In this document: piece by piece, positions 30,231 through 39,035 of the stretch | Numbering within the stretch: the first letter of the stretch is position 1 | Layout: the number at the start of each line of letters is the position of its first letter | DNA from: Cellulosimicrobium protaetiae | Lineage (GTDB): Bacteria > Actinomycetota > Actinomycetes > Actinomycetales > Cellulomonadaceae | Reading direction: 5' to 3' | Length of the DNA: 64,000 nucleotides | Assembly: GCF_009708005.2 (NCBI RefSeq) | Contig: NZ_CP052757.1 | Coordinates: forward strand, 1,798,001-1,862,000 | Notes under the pieces: model-generated | Told to the model about the DNA's origin: nothing | The model's database searches: none | Seen by the model: the letters and a program-made list of their open reading frames with translations, nothing else | Translations under genes and position numbers: made by a program

Positions 30231-31370
30231 ATGACACGGAACGTCGCACTCGGCCAGCCCACCGTCGGAGAGGAGGAGCTGGCGGCAGTCGCAGACGTCT
30301 TCGCCTCAGGGTGGCTCTCGGGAGCCGGGCCTGCCTGTGTCGCCCTCGAGAGCGACTTCGCGGCCGTGGCAGGCGTGGATCACGTCCTCGCGACGTCGAA
30401 CTGCGGTTCCGCGCTCCACCTCGCGCTCCTGGCGCTCGGTTCCGGGCCCGGGGACGAGGTGATCGTCGGCGACTACACGTTCCCTGCGACGGGCCACTCG
30501 GTCATGTGGACCGGTGCCCGCCCGGTGTTCGCGGACGTCCGGCCCGACATCTGGTCGCTCGACCCCGCGGCCGTCGAGGCCGCGATCACGCCGCGCACCG
30601 TGGGGATCGTCGCGGTCGACGTCTTCGGCCAGCCCGCCGACTACGACGAGCTCCGGGCGATCGCCGACAAGCACGGCCTGTGGCTCCTCGAGGACGCCGC
30701 GTGCGCCGCCGGGGCCACCTACAAGGGTCGGCCGGCGGGCAGCCTGGCGGACGCCGCGGCGTTCAGCTTCCACGGGCGCAAGGGCATCACGGCGGGCGAG
30801 GGCGGGGCGCTGGTGAGCGCGCGCAAGGACCTCGTGGACCACGCGCGCAAGCTGCACACGTACGGCATCTCGCCGGCGATCGTGCGCGACGCCTCCGCCG
30901 AGCTCCCCGTGCCGAGCTTCGACGAGCTCGGGTACAACTACCGTCTCTCGGACGTGGCCGCCGCCATCATGCGGGTCCAGGTCAAGCGGCTCCCGACCCT
31001 CGTCGAGAACCGCGCCAAGGCCGCCGCCGGCTACGCGCAGCTCCTCGGTGACGTGGAGCAGCTCACGCTGCCGGTCGAGCTCGCGGACCGCACCCATCCC
31101 TGGCAGTCGTACGTGCTCACCCTCGCCCCGGAGCTCGACCGCGGCGCCGTGGCGATGGCGCTGCGCGCCCAGGGCGTCGGCTGCAACTTCGGCACCTACG
31201 CCAGCCATGTCCAGCCGTTGTACGGTGACACGGCGCCCTGCCCGGTGTCGGCCGACCTGTTCGCCCGTCACGTCGCGATCCCGATGCACGCGAACCTGAC
31301 CGAGGACGACGTCGAGTACGTCGCGACCGTGGTCCGGGACGTCGTGTCGAGCGCGGCCGTCCGCCGCTGA
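30231..31370 (+). CDS. DegT/DnrJ/EryC1/StrS-family sugar aminotransferase
   Basis: PLP-dependent amination of a keto-sugar nucleotide. The 379-residue protein has GSALHLALLAL, GDEVIVGDYTFPAT, the PLP-phosphate region LLEDAACAAGATYKGRPAG and the Schiff-base lysine in SFHGRKGITAGEGG. YNYRLSDVAAAIMRVQ is also typical of the family. ATG 30231 follows a perfect AGGAGG. It lies upstream of an NAD-dependent epimerase and an acetyltransferase and near a Gfo/Idh dehydrogenase on the other strand. That set would suit a 3-amino-3-deoxy sugar (GnnA/GnnB- or WbpB/E/D-like chemistry); the exact position aminated is inference. Confidence 0.9.
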   Translation: MTRNVALGQPTVGEEELAAVADVFASGWLSGAGPACVALESDFAAVAGVDHVLATSNCGSALHLALLALGSGPGDEVIVGDYTFPATGHSVMWTGARPVFADVRPDIWSLDPAAVEAAITPRTVGIVAVDVFGQPADYDELRAIADKHGLWLLEDAACAAGATYKGRPAGSLADAAAFSFHGRKGITAGEGGALVSARKDLVDHARKLHTYGISPAIVRDASAELPVPSFDELGYNYRLSDVAAAIMRVQVKRLPTLVENRAKAAAGYAQLLGDVEQLTLPVELADRTHPWQSYVLTLAPELDRGAVAMALRAQGVGCNFGTYASHVQPLYGDTAPCPVSADLFARHVAIPMHANLTEDDVEYVATVVRDVVSSAAVRR

Positions 31371-31411
31371 GCACCCAGTCACTAGCCGCAACCTCGAGGA
31401 GCAGTTCCAGC

Positions 31412-32344
31412 ATGCCTGAATCACGTACCGCGTTCGTCACGGGCGGCGCCGGCTTCATCGGTCTTCACGTCGTCCGACAGCTCCTGGAGAAGGGCTACTC
31501 GGTCCGGATCTTCGACAACATGTTCCGAGGTGACCGTGACGCCGTGGCGCAGCTCGCCTCGGAGGGCGCGGTCGAGCTCATCGACCAGGACATCCGCTAC
31601 GGCGGCGCCGTGCACGCCGCCATGAAGGGCGCCACGCACGTGGTGCACCTCGCGGCCGTCTCGATCAACAAGAGCCAGGCGGACCCGTACGAGTCGATGG
31701 AGATCAACACCATCGGCGAGCACAACGTGTTCGCCGCCGCCGCCGACCACGGGGTGGAGCGGCTCGTCTTCGCGTCGAGCGCCTCGGTGTACGGAGACCC
31801 GAAGAAGCTGCCGATGCACGAGGACGACGAGCTGTCGCCCCTCACGCCGTACTGCATCTCCAAGCGGACGGGCGAGGACCTGCTCGGCTACTACCAGCGC
31901 CGGAGCGGCCTGTCGTGGATCGCCCTGCGCTTCTTCAACGTCTACGGCCCCGGCCAGAAGACCACCGCGTACTACACCTCGGTGATCAACCACTTCGTCA
32001 ACCGCATCCGCAACGGCGAGCCCCCCGTCATCGACGGCAAGGGCGAGCAGTCGATGGACTTCATCCACGTCCACGACATCGCTCGCTCGGTCGTCCTCGC
32101 GATGGAGTCGGAGCAGGCGAACGTCCCCGTCAACGTGGGGACGGGCATCGACACCACGATCGCGGACCTCGCCCGGATCCTCATCGACGCGGTGGGGGCG
32201 GACGTCGAGCCGATCTTCAACCCGCGCGACGTCCTGGTGAGCCGTCGTGCTGCCGACGTGACGCGCGCGAAGGAGGTGCTCGGGTTCGAGCCGACCATCT
32301 CCGTCGAGGACGGCATGGCGGAGCTCATCCGCATGGGCGGCTGA
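31412..32344 (+). CDS. NAD-dependent nucleotide-sugar epimerase/dehydratase
   Basis: A 310-residue extended SDR protein. The cofactor motif is [12 protein letters not shown], the serine of the active site sits in FASSASVYGDP, and the YxxxK pair is in PYCISKRTGED; RFFNVYGPGQ is typical of UDP-glucose 4-epimerase relatives. It probably epimerises at C4 or otherwise reshapes the nucleotide sugar handled by the flanking aminotransferase and acetyltransferase. The gene starts 41 bp after the aminotransferase, and its stop overlaps the next ATG (TGATG), so the three form one operon. Galactose supply for glf by this enzyme is an alternative role. Confidence 0.88.
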   Translation: MPESRTAFVTGGAGFIGLHVVRQLLEKGYSVRIFDNMFRGDRDAVAQLASEGAVELIDQDIRYGGAVHAAMKGATHVVHLAAVSINKSQADPYESMEINTIGEHNVFAAAADHGVERLVFASSASVYGDPKKLPMHEDDELSPLTPYCISKRTGEDLLGYYQRRSGLSWIALRFFNVYGPGQKTTAYYTSVINHFVNRIRNGEPPVIDGKGEQSMDFIHVHDIARSVVLAMESEQANVPVNVGTGIDTTIADLARILIDAVGADVEPIFNPRDVLVSRRAADVTRAKEVLGFEPTISVEDGMAELIRMGG

Positions 32345-32811
32345 TGCCTCCGCGCGAACCGGGGCGCCTCCCGGCGAACCGGTATCACGAGCAGGCGTGG
32401 GTCGTCGGGGATCCCCAGGTCGGCGAGGGCACCTGGATCGGGGCCTTCACCGTGATCGACGGCTCGGGTGGTCTGACGATCGGCGCGGGCTGTGACATCT
32501 CCTCCGGCGTCCAGATCTACACGCACTCGTCCGCCCGGCGCTGCATCAGCGGCCGACGCTACGAGCAGGTGGACCGGGCGCACGTCACGATCGGGGACCG
32601 CGTGTTCATCGGCGCGGGCGCGGTGGTGAACATGGGCGTGACGATCGGCGACGAAGCGGTGATCGGTGCGGGTGCCGTGGTGACACGGGACGTGCCGGCC
32701 AGGACGGTCGTCACCGGTGTCCCGGCGCGGGTCGTCGCGGACGTCGTGTTCGACCAGGACGGGACGCCGACGTTCGACGCGCGCGCCGCGTCCGGGGACT
32801 CGGACACCTGA
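32344..32811 (+). CDS. Hexapeptide-repeat N-acetyltransferase
   Basis: A 155-residue left-handed beta-helix acetyltransferase. Visible hexapeptide rungs include VGEGTWIGAFTVI, LTIGAGCDISSGVQI, VTIGDRVFIGAGAVV and VTIGDEAVIGAGAVV, ending in RDVPARTVVTGVPARVV, which is typical of sugar N-acetyltransferases such as WbpD or FdtC. Histidine in IYTHSS (about residue 60) could be the catalytic base. It is coupled to the epimerase by a one-base overlap and should acetylate the amino group installed by the upstream aminotransferase. It ends in the left arm of a long inverted repeat. Confidence 0.88.
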   Translation: MPPREPGRLPANRYHEQAWVVGDPQVGEGTWIGAFTVIDGSGGLTIGAGCDISSGVQIYTHSSARRCISGRRYEQVDRAHVTIGDRVFIGAGAVVNMGVTIGDEAVIGAGAVVTRDVPARTVVTGVPARVVADVVFDQDGTPTFDARAASGDSDT

Positions 32812-32860
32812 CGCGACGGGGCCCTGCAGGCGAACCTGCAGGGCCCCGTCGCGTCAGGTG
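32805..32860. terminator. 26-bp perfect inverted repeat, bidirectional terminator
   Basis: The arms 32805-32830 and 32835-32860 are perfectly complementary around a CGAA tetraloop. The left arm begins inside the last codons of the acetyltransferase gene and the right arm ends 12 bases before the stop of the opposing dehydrogenase gene. It should stop transcription in both directions. Confidence 0.85.
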
Positions 32861-32872
32861 CGATCGGCGGCG

Positions 32873-33847
32873 TCAGACGGTGACGTCGGCGCGCGCCGAG
32901 GTGCTCAGCGCGCGGGACACGATGCGGTGGGACGGCAGGATCGAGGCCCGCTCCTCCTCGGCGTCCACCCGGCCCTCGACGAGGTCGACGAAGCGGTTCA
33001 GCTGGGTGACGAGCGGCTCGGCTCCGACGATCTCCGGAACCTCCATCTCGGTCGCCTGACGGAAGCCGGGACCACCGTCCCGCGGCTCCTCGATGGTCGT
33101 GTGCCGGTACGCGGTGACGCCGCGTCGCAGAAGATCCACCTCGATCATCCGGTCGAGCTCCTGGATCACGAGCGTCCGGACCTTGCGCTGCCCGATCCGG
33201 CTCGCCGACACGGTCGCGATACCACCGGACTCGAACCGCATGGACGTCTCGATGACGTCCTCCGCCCCGGGCGCCGACGAGGGGTTGTAGTGGCCCACCT
33301 CGACCGCGAGGCTCGCGGGGTCGGCGTTGCCGAAGAACCGGCTCACGAGGTCGACGTCGTGGACGAGCAGGTCCCACGCCACCCCCGTCCGGATCCGGGG
33401 GGCGTACGGGGAGTGGCGCTCGGCCCGGATGAGGTAGGGCTGTTCCACCATGGACAGGGCGACCATGACCGCGGCGTTGTAGCGCTCGAGAAGACCGCAC
33501 ATCACGGGGACGTCGGCACGCCGCGATGCCTCCAGGATCTCCTCCGTCTGCTCGAGCGACGGGCAGACGGGCTTCTCGACGAGCAGGGGCAGCCCGGCTC
33601 CGATCACGTCCTTGGCGATCGTGTAGTGGTGCTCCGTCGACGCAGCCACCACGACGGCGTCGACGCCGTCCAACGCGTGCAGGTCCGGCGCCCAGCGCGC
33701 ACCGTAGCGGTCTGCGACGGCGCGACCGGTCTGCTCGCTCGGGTCGATCACGAGCGCGAGCTCAGCAGCCGGTGAACCGGCGATCACTCGTGCGTGGTTC
33801 TGTCCCATCGAGCCGGCGCCGACGAGTGCGATGCGTGGAGTTGCCAT
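32873..33847 (-). CDS. Gfo/Idh/MocA-family nucleotide-sugar dehydrogenase
   Basis: A 324-residue NAD(P)-dependent oxidoreductase. The Rossmann motif is RIALVGAGSMGQNHAR, the family EKP motif appears in LLVEKPVCPS (catalytic Lys about residue 91), and DLLVHDVDLVSRFFG (about 158-172) is the HDxD-type region. Relatives WlbA/WbpB and GnnA oxidise UDP-GlcNAc(A) at C3, supplying the ketone that a DegT aminotransferase aminates. It converges on the aminotransferase-epimerase-acetyltransferase operon across the long hairpin, so it probably performs the first step of that pathway. An ATG at 33847 is used; the ribosome-binding site is weak. Confidence 0.85.
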   Translation of the reverse strand: MATPRIALVGAGSMGQNHARVIAGSPAAELALVIDPSEQTGRAVADRYGARWAPDLHALDGVDAVVVAASTEHHYTIAKDVIGAGLPLLVEKPVCPSLEQTEEILEASRRADVPVMCGLLERYNAAVMVALSMVEQPYLIRAERHSPYAPRIRTGVAWDLLVHDVDLVSRFFGNADPASLAVEVGHYNPSSAPGAEDVIETSMRFESGGIATVSASRIGQRKVRTLVIQELDRMIEVDLLRRGVTAYRHTTIEEPRDGGPGFRQATEMEVPEIVGAEPLVTQLNRFVDLVEGRVDAEEERASILPSHRIVSRALSTSARADVTV

Positions 33848-34234
33848 CTGGCCTGGACCTTCCGTTGTGCGGTGGCGACCGCCGCGACGTCCCCGGCGGT
33901 TCGTGGGGCGGGAGGGAGGCGGCTCGACGGCCCGTGCTGCGGGCGCCGGACGGTCTCGCGGGACCGTCGTCGCGCACGCGTCCCCGCGCCGCGGGGTGAC
34001 CCCGTGAGCATACGAACGGCCTACCTTCCGGTGACTGTGCGACCACGAACGATCGCGAGCGCCCGACCGCGGTTCGTCCGTGACCTCGCCGAGACCCTGG
34101 TTAGAATCGGCGGGTCAGCTGTCGTCGCCCCATCCTAGTCACGTCACCGTGCGCGTGGCCGTCCGTCGCCGGACGAGCGGGCCGACTCGTGAGCCGCCCG
34201 CGGAGCGCACCCTGCGCCGCCGAGAAGGAGTCCT
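33848..34234. other. Intergenic region between divergent genes
   Basis: No convincing gene. On the minus strand TATGCT (34007-34012) may be the -10 of the dehydrogenase. On the plus strand TAGAAT (34102-34107) with GTGACC 16 bases upstream may start the transcript for the flippase-like gene, giving a leader of over 200 nt. GGGGTGACCCC near 33994-34004 can fold as a small dyad. Confidence 0.4.
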
Positions 34235-34354
34235 GTGGTCCGGGAGCCCGCCACGCCGTCGTCGTTCGTCGCGCTCGGGAGCCGCCGGCTGCTCGGAGGG
34301 GCGACCTGCCCCCGGAGAGGCCCGCAGCCCTGGACCGGAGGGAGAGCCGCGTGA
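34235..34354 (+). CDS. Possible 39-residue small ORF coupled to the next gene
   Basis: A GTG at 34235 has AAGGAG at 34225-34230, and the frame runs to a TGA that overlaps the GTG of the flippase-like gene (GTGA, 34351-34354). The peptide (VVREPATPSSFVALGSRR, then an Arg/Gly/Pro-rich end with one Cys) matches no family I know. It may be a leader whose translation delivers ribosomes to the main start. Chance is a real alternative because the GC content makes open frames common. Confidence 0.3.
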   Translation: MVREPATPSSFVALGSRRLLGGATCPRRGPQPWTGGRAA

Positions 34355-35388
34355 GCGACGAGTCAGCGCACGCCGTGACGGGAACGCCCGTCGAGTCGGA
34401 CGAGACGCCGCCCACCCCGGGTGCCCCCGCGAAGGGGCGCCGCGAGCTGCTTCTCAACATCGCGCGCTACCTGCTCCTGGCGGTCGTCGTCGTCGCGGCA
34501 CTGGCCTATCTCTGGACCAACTGGGACGAGGTCGCCCCCCGTCTCGCCGAGATCTCGCCGTGGACCCTCGCGCTGTCGCTGGTGGCGGTCGTGGTCGGGA
34601 TCGGTTGCGCGACCATGAGCTGGCAGGTGCTCGTCGACGACCTGGGCAAGCCGATCGGCGCGGGTCGTGGCGCGCAGGTCTTCCTCGTCGGTCAGCTCGG
34701 CAAGTACCTTCCCGGGTCGGTGTGGGCGTACGTCCTGCAGCTCGAGCTGGGGCGCAAGGCCGGCCTGGCGCGGGCACGCGTGTTCGCCGCCACCGTCTTC
34801 TCGATCGCGGTGGCCATCGTCGCGGCGCTGCTGGCGGGTGCTCTCGCGGTTCCGGAGATCGTCGAGGACCGTCCTGACCTTTCCTGGCTGTACTGGTTCT
34901 ACCTCGCGCTGCCCGTCGCGCTCGTGTGCCTCCACCCGCGGATCCTCACGGCAGCGGCACGGTTCGGGTTCAAGGTGCTTCGTCGTCCGCGGCCCGACCA
35001 CCCGGTCTCCTACCGCACCGTGCTGACCTCCCTCGCCTGGGCGCTCGCGTCGTACCTGAGCAACGGCGCCCACCTGTGGCTCCTCGCCCGCTCCGGCGCT
35101 GCGGACCTCGGGTTCCGCGCCTGGCTCTTGTGCGCAGGGGCGATGGCGATCGCCATGCTCGCCGGGCTCGTCGCCTTCGTGCTGCCGTCCGGGGCGGGGG
35201 TCAGGGAAGTGGTGATCGTCGCTGCGCTCTCGCCGTTCGTCGGCGTCCCCGCCGCGGTGGCCTACGCCACCGTCTCACGTCTCCTCTTCACCGTCGCCGA
35301 CCTCGCGACGGCCGGCGGCGCGGCCCTGCTCGCCGTCTGGGCGAAGCGCAGGCTCGGCCACTACCACGGTGACCCGGGCATCGACTGA
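34351..35388 (+). CDS. Flippase-like membrane protein (lysyl-PG synthase TM domain, UPF0104)
   Basis: A 345-residue integral membrane protein with about eight helices. Features of the PF03706 family (as in the MprF flippase part or AglD) are WQVLVDDLGKPI, VGQLGKYLPGSVWAYVLQ and a late FVLPSGAGVREVV. There is no lysyl-transferase domain. Proteins of this kind are thought to move lipids or lipid-linked sugars; in a glycan locus, lipid-carrier transport is plausible but unproved. GTG 34351 has GGAGGGAGAG just upstream and overlaps the stop of a possible small ORF. It is followed 70 bp later by a secreted amidase with its own promoter. Confidence 0.82.
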   Translation: MSDESAHAVTGTPVESDETPPTPGAPAKGRRELLLNIARYLLLAVVVVAALAYLWTNWDEVAPRLAEISPWTLALSLVAVVVGIGCATMSWQVLVDDLGKPIGAGRGAQVFLVGQLGKYLPGSVWAYVLQLELGRKAGLARARVFAATVFSIAVAIVAALLAGALAVPEIVEDRPDLSWLYWFYLALPVALVCLHPRILTAAARFGFKVLRRPRPDHPVSYRTVLTSLAWALASYLSNGAHLWLLARSGAADLGFRAWLLCAGAMAIAMLAGLVAFVLPSGAGVREVVIVAALSPFVGVPAAVAYATVSRLLFTVADLATAGGAALLAVWAKRRLGHYHGDPGID

Positions 35389-35398
35389 GAGTTCCTCC

Positions 35399-35404
35399 TA
35401 CACT
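35399..35404 (+). promoter_or_regulatory. -10 element TACACT for the amidase
   Basis: TACACT lies 54 bases before the amidase ATG at 35459; the predicted leader of about 48 nt ends in a CGAGGAGGGGG ribosome-binding region. Confidence 0.45.
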
Positions 35405-35458
35405 GGCCGGGGGCCGGTCGAGGAGGTCGGGCCCCCCGCGCGAGGAGGGGGTACGACG

Positions 35459-37735
35459 ATGTCAGGTGTTCGACGGAACCGAGGGGTCGTTCACACGGCC
35501 GTGGCGGCGCTGGTCCTGACCGCGGCCGTCGGGGTCGCCCCTGCAGCGGCAGGTTCGCCTCCCGCCCCGACGCCGGCGGCGGCCCCGACGGCGACGCCGG
35601 TGGTGTCCGCAGACGGTCTCGCGCATCCCGACGTTCCCGCCCAGAGCCCCGACACCGACATCGCCGAGATCCCGCTCGAGAGCGAGGCGGTCGTCCCGCA
35701 GGAGGCTGCCGGGGACGTCCCCACGGACCTCGGCGCCGCGGCGGCGCTGGACGACGAGCCCCTTCTCGACACCGTGGACGCCCGGCAGGTCGACGTCGCC
35801 GGAGCCGACCTCGTCGGTGTCACCTGGACGGGGCCGGGCCCCGATCGGGTCGAGGTGCGCTCGCAGTCGACCGCCGGGCGGTGGAGCGACTGGACGGTGC
35901 TCGAGGGCGAGCAGGACCCTGACGGGGACAGCGGGGGGACCGACCCGTGGTGGACCGGGGGCAGCGCCTCCGTGGAGGTGCGCGCGTGGCGGGACGGCTC
36001 ATCGGTGGCCGAGGAGCTCTCCGTCGCGGCGATCAGCACGGCGGTGACGTCGGTCGACCGGGATCTCGCGGCGCAGGCTCCCAGCGCCGGGGTGGCTTCG
36101 GGCGGCCGGGGGAGCAGCGTCGGTTCGCCGGCGCCGTCGACTCTCGCGTTCGCACCCGCTCCCGCCATGCCGGCGGTGATCACGCGGGCGCAGTGGGGCG
36201 CCGATCCCGCGCTGATGACCTGGACCCCCCAGTACGCGAACTCGACGCTCGCCGCGGTGCTCCACCACACGGCCGGCTCGAACACCTACACCCCGGCACA
36301 GTCCCCGGGGATCGTCCGCGGCATCTACGCCTACCATGCCGTCTCGCGCGGGTGGGGAGACATCGGGTACAACGTGCTCGTCGACCAGTACGGGCAGATC
36401 TTCGAGGGACGTGCGGGTGCTCTCTCGCTCCCGGTGACCGCCGCGCACGCCGGCGGGTTCAACACGGGGACCTTCGGCGTGTCCATGATGGGGGACTACT
36501 CCTCGGTGGCCCCGTCGGCGGCGATGCGCGAGTCCGTGGCGCGCATCATCGCGTGGAAGCTCGGGGGCTCCTACCACTTCGGTGCGTGGGAGATCGAGCG
36601 CTACACGACACCTGGCCACTCGACCTCCAAGTTCTCCCCGGGGCAGGTGGTCCAGATCTACCGGATCCTTGCGCACCGGGACGTGGCGTACACGTCGTGC
36701 CCGGGGAACGCGGGGTACTCCATCCTGCCGTGGCTGAGGAACCGGGTGACCGAGCTCACCGCGTCCGCGCGTACACAGATCTGGAGCAACTGGAACCGGC
36801 TCGGGGGGTTCGGCGGCGCGTGGGGCGCGGTGCACCAGGTCGAGACCGACGTCTCCGGGGGATCCGCCGCGTACTTCTCCGCCGGCTACACGGTGACCTA
36901 CCAGCCGTCGGTGGGCGTCCACCAGATCTCGCCGCGCATCCGGCCGGGCTGGATCGCGGGCGGTGGTCTCGGTGCGGCAGGGTTCCCGACGACGTTCGAG
37001 TTCGCGGTGGGGGACGGGCGGGGACGAGCCCAGGAGTTCCGGGGTGCAGGGTCGGTGATCTACAGCCCGACGACAGGGTCGCGCTGGCTCTCCGGCGCGC
37101 TGCGCAGCGAGTGGTGGCGCACCGGCGGGGCCACCGGGTCGCTCGGCTATCCGACGCGGTCCCAGGGCGCGGTCGGTGACGGGAGAGGGCTCTTCCTCGA
37201 GTTCGAGAAGTCGGGGTCGATCGTGTGGACGCCGACGACGGGGGCGAGGACGATCGCCGGCCCGACCAGGAGCTACTGGTGGAGCAGGGGCGGAGCGACG
37301 GGTGGGCTGGGCTACCCCACCACGAGCCAGGCCCGCACGAACGACGGACGTGGGGTCCAGACCGACTTCGAGAAGGGGGTGACCGTCGTCTGGAGCGAGG
37401 CGACCGGAGCGCACTCGGTCTGGACGACGATCCGTGACAAGTGGCGCCAGGCGGGTGCGGCCGCCACGGTCGGGCTCCCAGACGCAGAACCGGTGAACTT
37501 CAGGACCCGCGCGGGGGGCTACAGCTCCTTCTCGACCGGCTCGCTGATCGTGTGGAGCTCCGGCACCGGCGCCCGGCTCGTGCCGCAAGCCTTCAAGGAC
37601 GCGTGGCGCGCCCGGAACGCCGAGCGCGGCTACCTGGGCCTTCCCGTGTCAGATCCGCAGGTCTCCGGGTCGACGACCACCCAGCGGTTCGAGGGCGGGA
37701 CCTTGGTCCTCTCCGGCGGGGTGGTCACCGGCTGA
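35459..37735 (+). CDS. Secreted N-acetylmuramoyl-L-alanine amidase with PGRP and LGFP repeats
   Basis: A 758-residue exported wall hydrolase. After a signal peptide (to about residue 36, ending VGVAPAAAG) comes a Pro/Ala-rich region, then a PGRP/amidase-2 domain from VITRAQWGAD (about residue 240) to DVAYTSCPGN (about 420). The zinc-ligand candidates are in LHHTAG and AYTSCPGN. Five LGFP repeats follow (GAAGFP, GSLGYP, GGLGYP, TVGLP, YLGLP). LGFP modules anchor proteins to the wall in actinobacteria. It should cleave the amide between muramic acid and the stem peptide. ATG 35459 is chosen over an upstream ATG at 35369 because it begins the signal peptide and has GGAGGGGG before it. Confidence 0.93.
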   Translation: MSGVRRNRGVVHTAVAALVLTAAVGVAPAAAGSPPAPTPAAAPTATPVVSADGLAHPDVPAQSPDTDIAEIPLESEAVVPQEAAGDVPTDLGAAAALDDEPLLDTVDARQVDVAGADLVGVTWTGPGPDRVEVRSQSTAGRWSDWTVLEGEQDPDGDSGGTDPWWTGGSASVEVRAWRDGSSVAEELSVAAISTAVTSVDRDLAAQAPSAGVASGGRGSSVGSPAPSTLAFAPAPAMPAVITRAQWGADPALMTWTPQYANSTLAAVLHHTAGSNTYTPAQSPGIVRGIYAYHAVSRGWGDIGYNVLVDQYGQIFEGRAGALSLPVTAAHAGGFNTGTFGVSMMGDYSSVAPSAAMRESVARIIAWKLGGSYHFGAWEIERYTTPGHSTSKFSPGQVVQIYRILAHRDVAYTSCPGNAGYSILPWLRNRVTELTASARTQIWSNWNRLGGFGGAWGAVHQVETDVSGGSAAYFSAGYTVTYQPSVGVHQISPRIRPGWIAGGGLGAAGFPTTFEFAVGDGRGRAQEFRGAGSVIYSPTTGSRWLSGALRSEWWRTGGATGSLGYPTRSQGAVGDGRGLFLEFEKSGSIVWTPTTGARTIAGPTRSYWWSRGGATGGLGYPTTSQARTNDGRGVQTDFEKGVTVVWSEATGAHSVWTTIRDKWRQAGAAATVGLPDAEPVNFRTRAGGYSSFSTGSLIVWSSGTGARLVPQAFKDAWRARNAERGYLGLPVSDPQVSGSTTTQRFEGGTLVLSGGVVTG

Positions 37736-37771
37736 GCCTCCGAACCCGCAGGTACCGTCGCCCTCGGGACG

Positions 37772-37807
37772 TAGACTCTGCGTCGGCACCGGCCGGGCGG
37801 CCGGTGC
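37772..37807 (+). promoter_or_regulatory. -10 element TAGACT followed by a leader hairpin
   Basis: TAGACT at 37772-37777 is 46 bases before the lhgO start. The first transcribed bases then include GCACCGGCC, GGGC loop, GGCCGGTGC (37786-37807), a 9-bp stem at the very 5' end of the mRNA. It could stabilise the transcript or terminate read-through from the amidase gene. Confidence 0.5.
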
Positions 37808-37823
37808 GTCGAGACGGAGAGAG

Positions 37824-39017
37824 GTGCCGGACGTGCCGCACGTCGTAGTGGTCGGAAGCGGGATCGTCGGGCTCGCGTCAGCCCGTGCGCTGGCGCAGCA
37901 GGGACACGACGTGACGGTCCTCGAGAAGGAGGAGCGTCTCGCCTCGCACCAGACGGGCCGGAACTCCGGGGTGATCCACTCCGGCCTGTACTACAAGCCC
38001 GGGAGCCACAAGGCGCTCATGAGCAGAGCGGGCGTCCGGTCGATGACGGCGTACGCCGAGGACCGGGGGATCGCCCACGAGATCTGCGGCAAGCTCGTCG
38101 TCGCGACCCGCGAGTCCGAGGTGCCCGCGCTCCGGGCCCTCGCGGAGCGGGCCCAGCAGAACGGCGTGCCGAGCCGTCTGGTCTCTGCCGCCGAGGCGCG
38201 CGAGCACGAGCCCCACGTCGCGGCCGTCGAGGCGCTGCGGGTCGACTCGACGGGCATCATCGACTACCCGGGCGTCTGCGTGGCGCTCGCCGAGGACGTC
38301 ACCGAAGCCGGGGGCCAGGTCCTCCTGGGCGCGCGGTTCGAGAGGGCACGCTCCACGACCGACGGCGTCGACGTGCTGACGTCGCAGGGGAGGATCTCCG
38401 CCGACTGGCTCGTGAACTGTGCTGGTCTCCAGTCGGACGTGGTCGCCCAGCGTTCGGGCCTGGTTCCCGAGGCGAGGATCGTCCCGTTCCGCGGCGAGTA
38501 CTTCGAGCTCGTCCCAGGTCGGGAGGATCTGGTCAGGGGGCTCATCTACCCGGTCCCGGACCCGGCACTGCCGTTCCTGGGCGTCCACCTGACGAAGATG
38601 ATCAACGGTTCGGTGCACGCCGGCCCGAACGCCGTCTTCGCGTTCGCCCGCGAGGGCTACCGTTGGCGCGACGTGAACGTGCGCGAGACGGCGAGCGCGC
38701 TGGCGTGGCCCGGGCTGTGGCGCCTTGCCGGCCGGTTCGGCACGACAGGTGTCGGTGAGGTCGTGCGGTCCGCCTCACGACGCGTCTTCGCTCGCTCGCT
38801 GGCACGCCTGGTCCCGGACATCGGCGTCGACGACATCACCCCGTCGCCCGCGGGCGTGCGGGCGCAGGCACTGCGCCGCGACGGGACGATGGTCGACGAC
38901 TTCCTGATCCAGCGGGCGCAGAACCAGGTGCACGTGCTCAACGCCCCGTCGCCGGCGGCGACGTGCGCTCTGGAGATCGCGGACCATGTCGCTCGCCAGG
39001 TGACGCAGGGCGCCTGA
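37824..39017 (+). CDS. lhgO: L-2-hydroxyglutarate oxidase
   Basis: FAD-dependent oxidation of L-2-hydroxyglutarate to 2-oxoglutarate, a metabolite-repair and catabolic step. The 397-residue protein has VVVVGSGIVGLASARALAQQG, LEKEERLASHQTGRNSGVIHSG and YYKPGSHKA, the block that distinguishes LhgO from other DAO-family oxidases, and a late VRAQALRRDGTMVDDF. GTG 37824 is preceded by GGAGA; a second GTG at 37833 could also serve. It is monocistronic and has no clear link to the surrounding wall genes. Confidence 0.93.
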   Translation: MPDVPHVVVVGSGIVGLASARALAQQGHDVTVLEKEERLASHQTGRNSGVIHSGLYYKPGSHKALMSRAGVRSMTAYAEDRGIAHEICGKLVVATRESEVPALRALAERAQQNGVPSRLVSAAEAREHEPHVAAVEALRVDSTGIIDYPGVCVALAEDVTEAGGQVLLGARFERARSTTDGVDVLTSQGRISADWLVNCAGLQSDVVAQRSGLVPEARIVPFRGEYFELVPGREDLVRGLIYPVPDPALPFLGVHLTKMINGSVHAGPNAVFAFAREGYRWRDVNVRETASALAWPGLWRLAGRFGTTGVGEVVRSASRRVFARSLARLVPDIGVDDITPSPAGVRAQALRRDGTMVDDFLIQRAQNQVHVLNAPSPAATCALEIADHVARQVTQGA

Positions 39018-39035
39018 GCCGGCGTCCGCCGGCGG

